41,829 nt of DNA from Hyphococcus sp. (GTDB lineage: Bacteria; Pseudomonadota; Alphaproteobacteria; Caulobacterales; Parvularculaceae), in the NCBI GenBank assembly GCA_021604585.1, contig BQJG01000029.1, forward strand, positions 1-41,829, written 5' to 3'. The notes beneath the pieces were generated by a model. The model was not told the origin of the DNA and made no database searches. It saw only the letters and a list, made by a program, of their open reading frames with translations. The stretch's first letter is position 1; the number at the start of each line of letters is the position of its first letter. Of the stretch, positions 41,316 through 41,829 are shown piece by piece. Position numbers and translations under genes: made by a program.

Positions 41316-41588
41316 CTAGTTGAGCGCGTCCTTCAAGCCCTTGCCGGCCGAGAATTTCGGTTGGATCGAGGCTGGAATCTGGATGGTCTCGCCAGTGCGC
41401 GGATTGCGGCCCTCGCGCGCTTTACGCTGGGCGGCGGAGAAGGTGCCAAAACCGACGAGACGGACATCATCGCCCGCTTTCAACGCATTGGAGATGGAGT
41501 CAAAAACAGCGTCTACGGCTTTCGCTGCTTCGGATTTACTCATGTCCGCCAAATCGGCGACACGATCGATAAATTCGTTTTTGTTCAT
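41316..41588 (-). CDS. hupB: HU-family nucleoid protein
   Basis: 90-residue histone-like DNA-binding protein, full length. MNKNEFIDRVADLADMSKSEAAKAVDAVFDSI is the N-terminal helical dimerisation part; the beta arm that grips the minor groove reads VGFGTFSAAQRKAREGRNPRTGETIQIPAS, with the Pro that intercalates in bent DNA. Binds and bends DNA without sequence specificity. In many alphaproteobacteria hupB lies between lon and tRNA-Val, as the terminator to its right (41803-41824) and the tRNA here suggest. Confidence 0.96.
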   Translation of the reverse strand: MNKNEFIDRVADLADMSKSEAAKAVDAVFDSISNALKAGDDVRLVGFGTFSAAQRKAREGRNPRTGETIQIPASIQPKFSAGKGLKDALN

Positions 41589-41802
41589 TCCTCCGGCCTT
41601 TCTTTTGTTTCGGGAATTGAAAACGACGACCTGCGCGGGATTTTACGCGGGGGCGAGGCTCCAATGCCAAGGAAAAATGGCTTAAAATAAGGCTTTGCTT
41701 TCCCCAGCCCCCTTAAGCCTTTGATTTTGTGGCATTAAAATTTTGGCTATTTTCGCCGTCGGGCGCCAAAAAAGCCCAGAAAATAAGGGTTTTCACGAAA
41801 AA

Positions 41803-41824
41803 GCCGCCCCTATTCAGGGGCGGC
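41803..41824 (-). terminator. Intrinsic terminator of the gene beyond the right edge
   Basis: Perfect 9-base stem GCCGCCCCT/AGGGGCGGC with loop ATTC; on the minus strand it is followed directly by TTTTT (41802-41798). It would end transcription of a gene lying outside the window on the right, by synteny probably lon (inference). The gap from here to hupB (41589-41802) should hold the hupB promoter. Confidence 0.85.
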
Positions 41825-41829
41825 CGATT

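Overview
The window looks like chromosomal DNA of an alphaproteobacterium. The support is a MucR/Ros-type regulator, a hupB gene beside tRNA-Val(TAC) behind a strong terminator (the usual lon-hupB-tRNA-Val order), a LuxI/LuxR quorum-sensing pair, an alphaproteobacterial-type ParC and a large TonB-dependent receptor. A marine or aquatic lineage of the Hyphomonadales/Parvularculales kind is my guess, not something the sequence proves. Several stretches (8.4-9.6 kb, 11.2-13.4 kb, 20.6-21.3 kb, 35.0-36.1 kb, 40.4-41.0 kb) are scarred by decayed insertion sequences, broken genes and a dispersed repeat, so this is a mosaic of core and accessory segments.

Layout. 0.3-8.4 kb: a scavenging/catabolic cluster. 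A TonB receptor gene diverges from an operon of two secreted beta-lactamase-fold serine hydrolases, an M28-like protein, an MFS transporter and a GntR/FCD regulator. A perfect 15-base inverted repeat holding two GntR-like half-palindromes sits between the divergent genes. 8.4-13.4 kb: wreckage (IS630, IS3 and IS30 remnants, a cut-off cytochrome c), an intact hipBA toxin-antitoxin operon with its palindromic operators, and a polytopic membrane protein with an altered M50-like motif. 13.4-20.6 kb: the most interesting locus: an ECF sigma factor of the kinase-associated type, a membrane Ser/Thr kinase with TPR repeats, then four exported proteins: a small lipoprotein, a LamG-fold protein, a lysine-rich protein and a MACPF (perforin-like) protein. 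The lipoprotein and the C-terminus of the MACPF protein share the same Cys-bounded domain, which ties the genes together as one system.

20.6-26.5 kb: a dispersed repeat, a frameshifted MFS fragment, parC, a lipoprotein amidase, and an unrecognised protein with a C-terminal membrane anchor. 26.7-30.4 kb: a membrane protein coupled to an alpha/beta hydrolase, then a lipoprotein coupled to a glutamine-rich rhodanese-like protein. 30.7-35.0 kb: a tightly overlapping DUF3604 / parvulin-like / HupE-UreJ-like operon. 35.0-36.1 kb: repeat and small orphan genes. 36.4-40.4 kb: a quorum-sensing island: luxR, a phytanoyl-CoA-dioxygenase-family gene, luxI, a perfect 22-base lux-box-like palindrome between luxI and a divergent unknown gene, and mucR. 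40.7-41.8 kb: a lone IS3 orfA, tRNA-Val, hupB and terminators.

All functions are from reading the sequence by eye; no searches were run.
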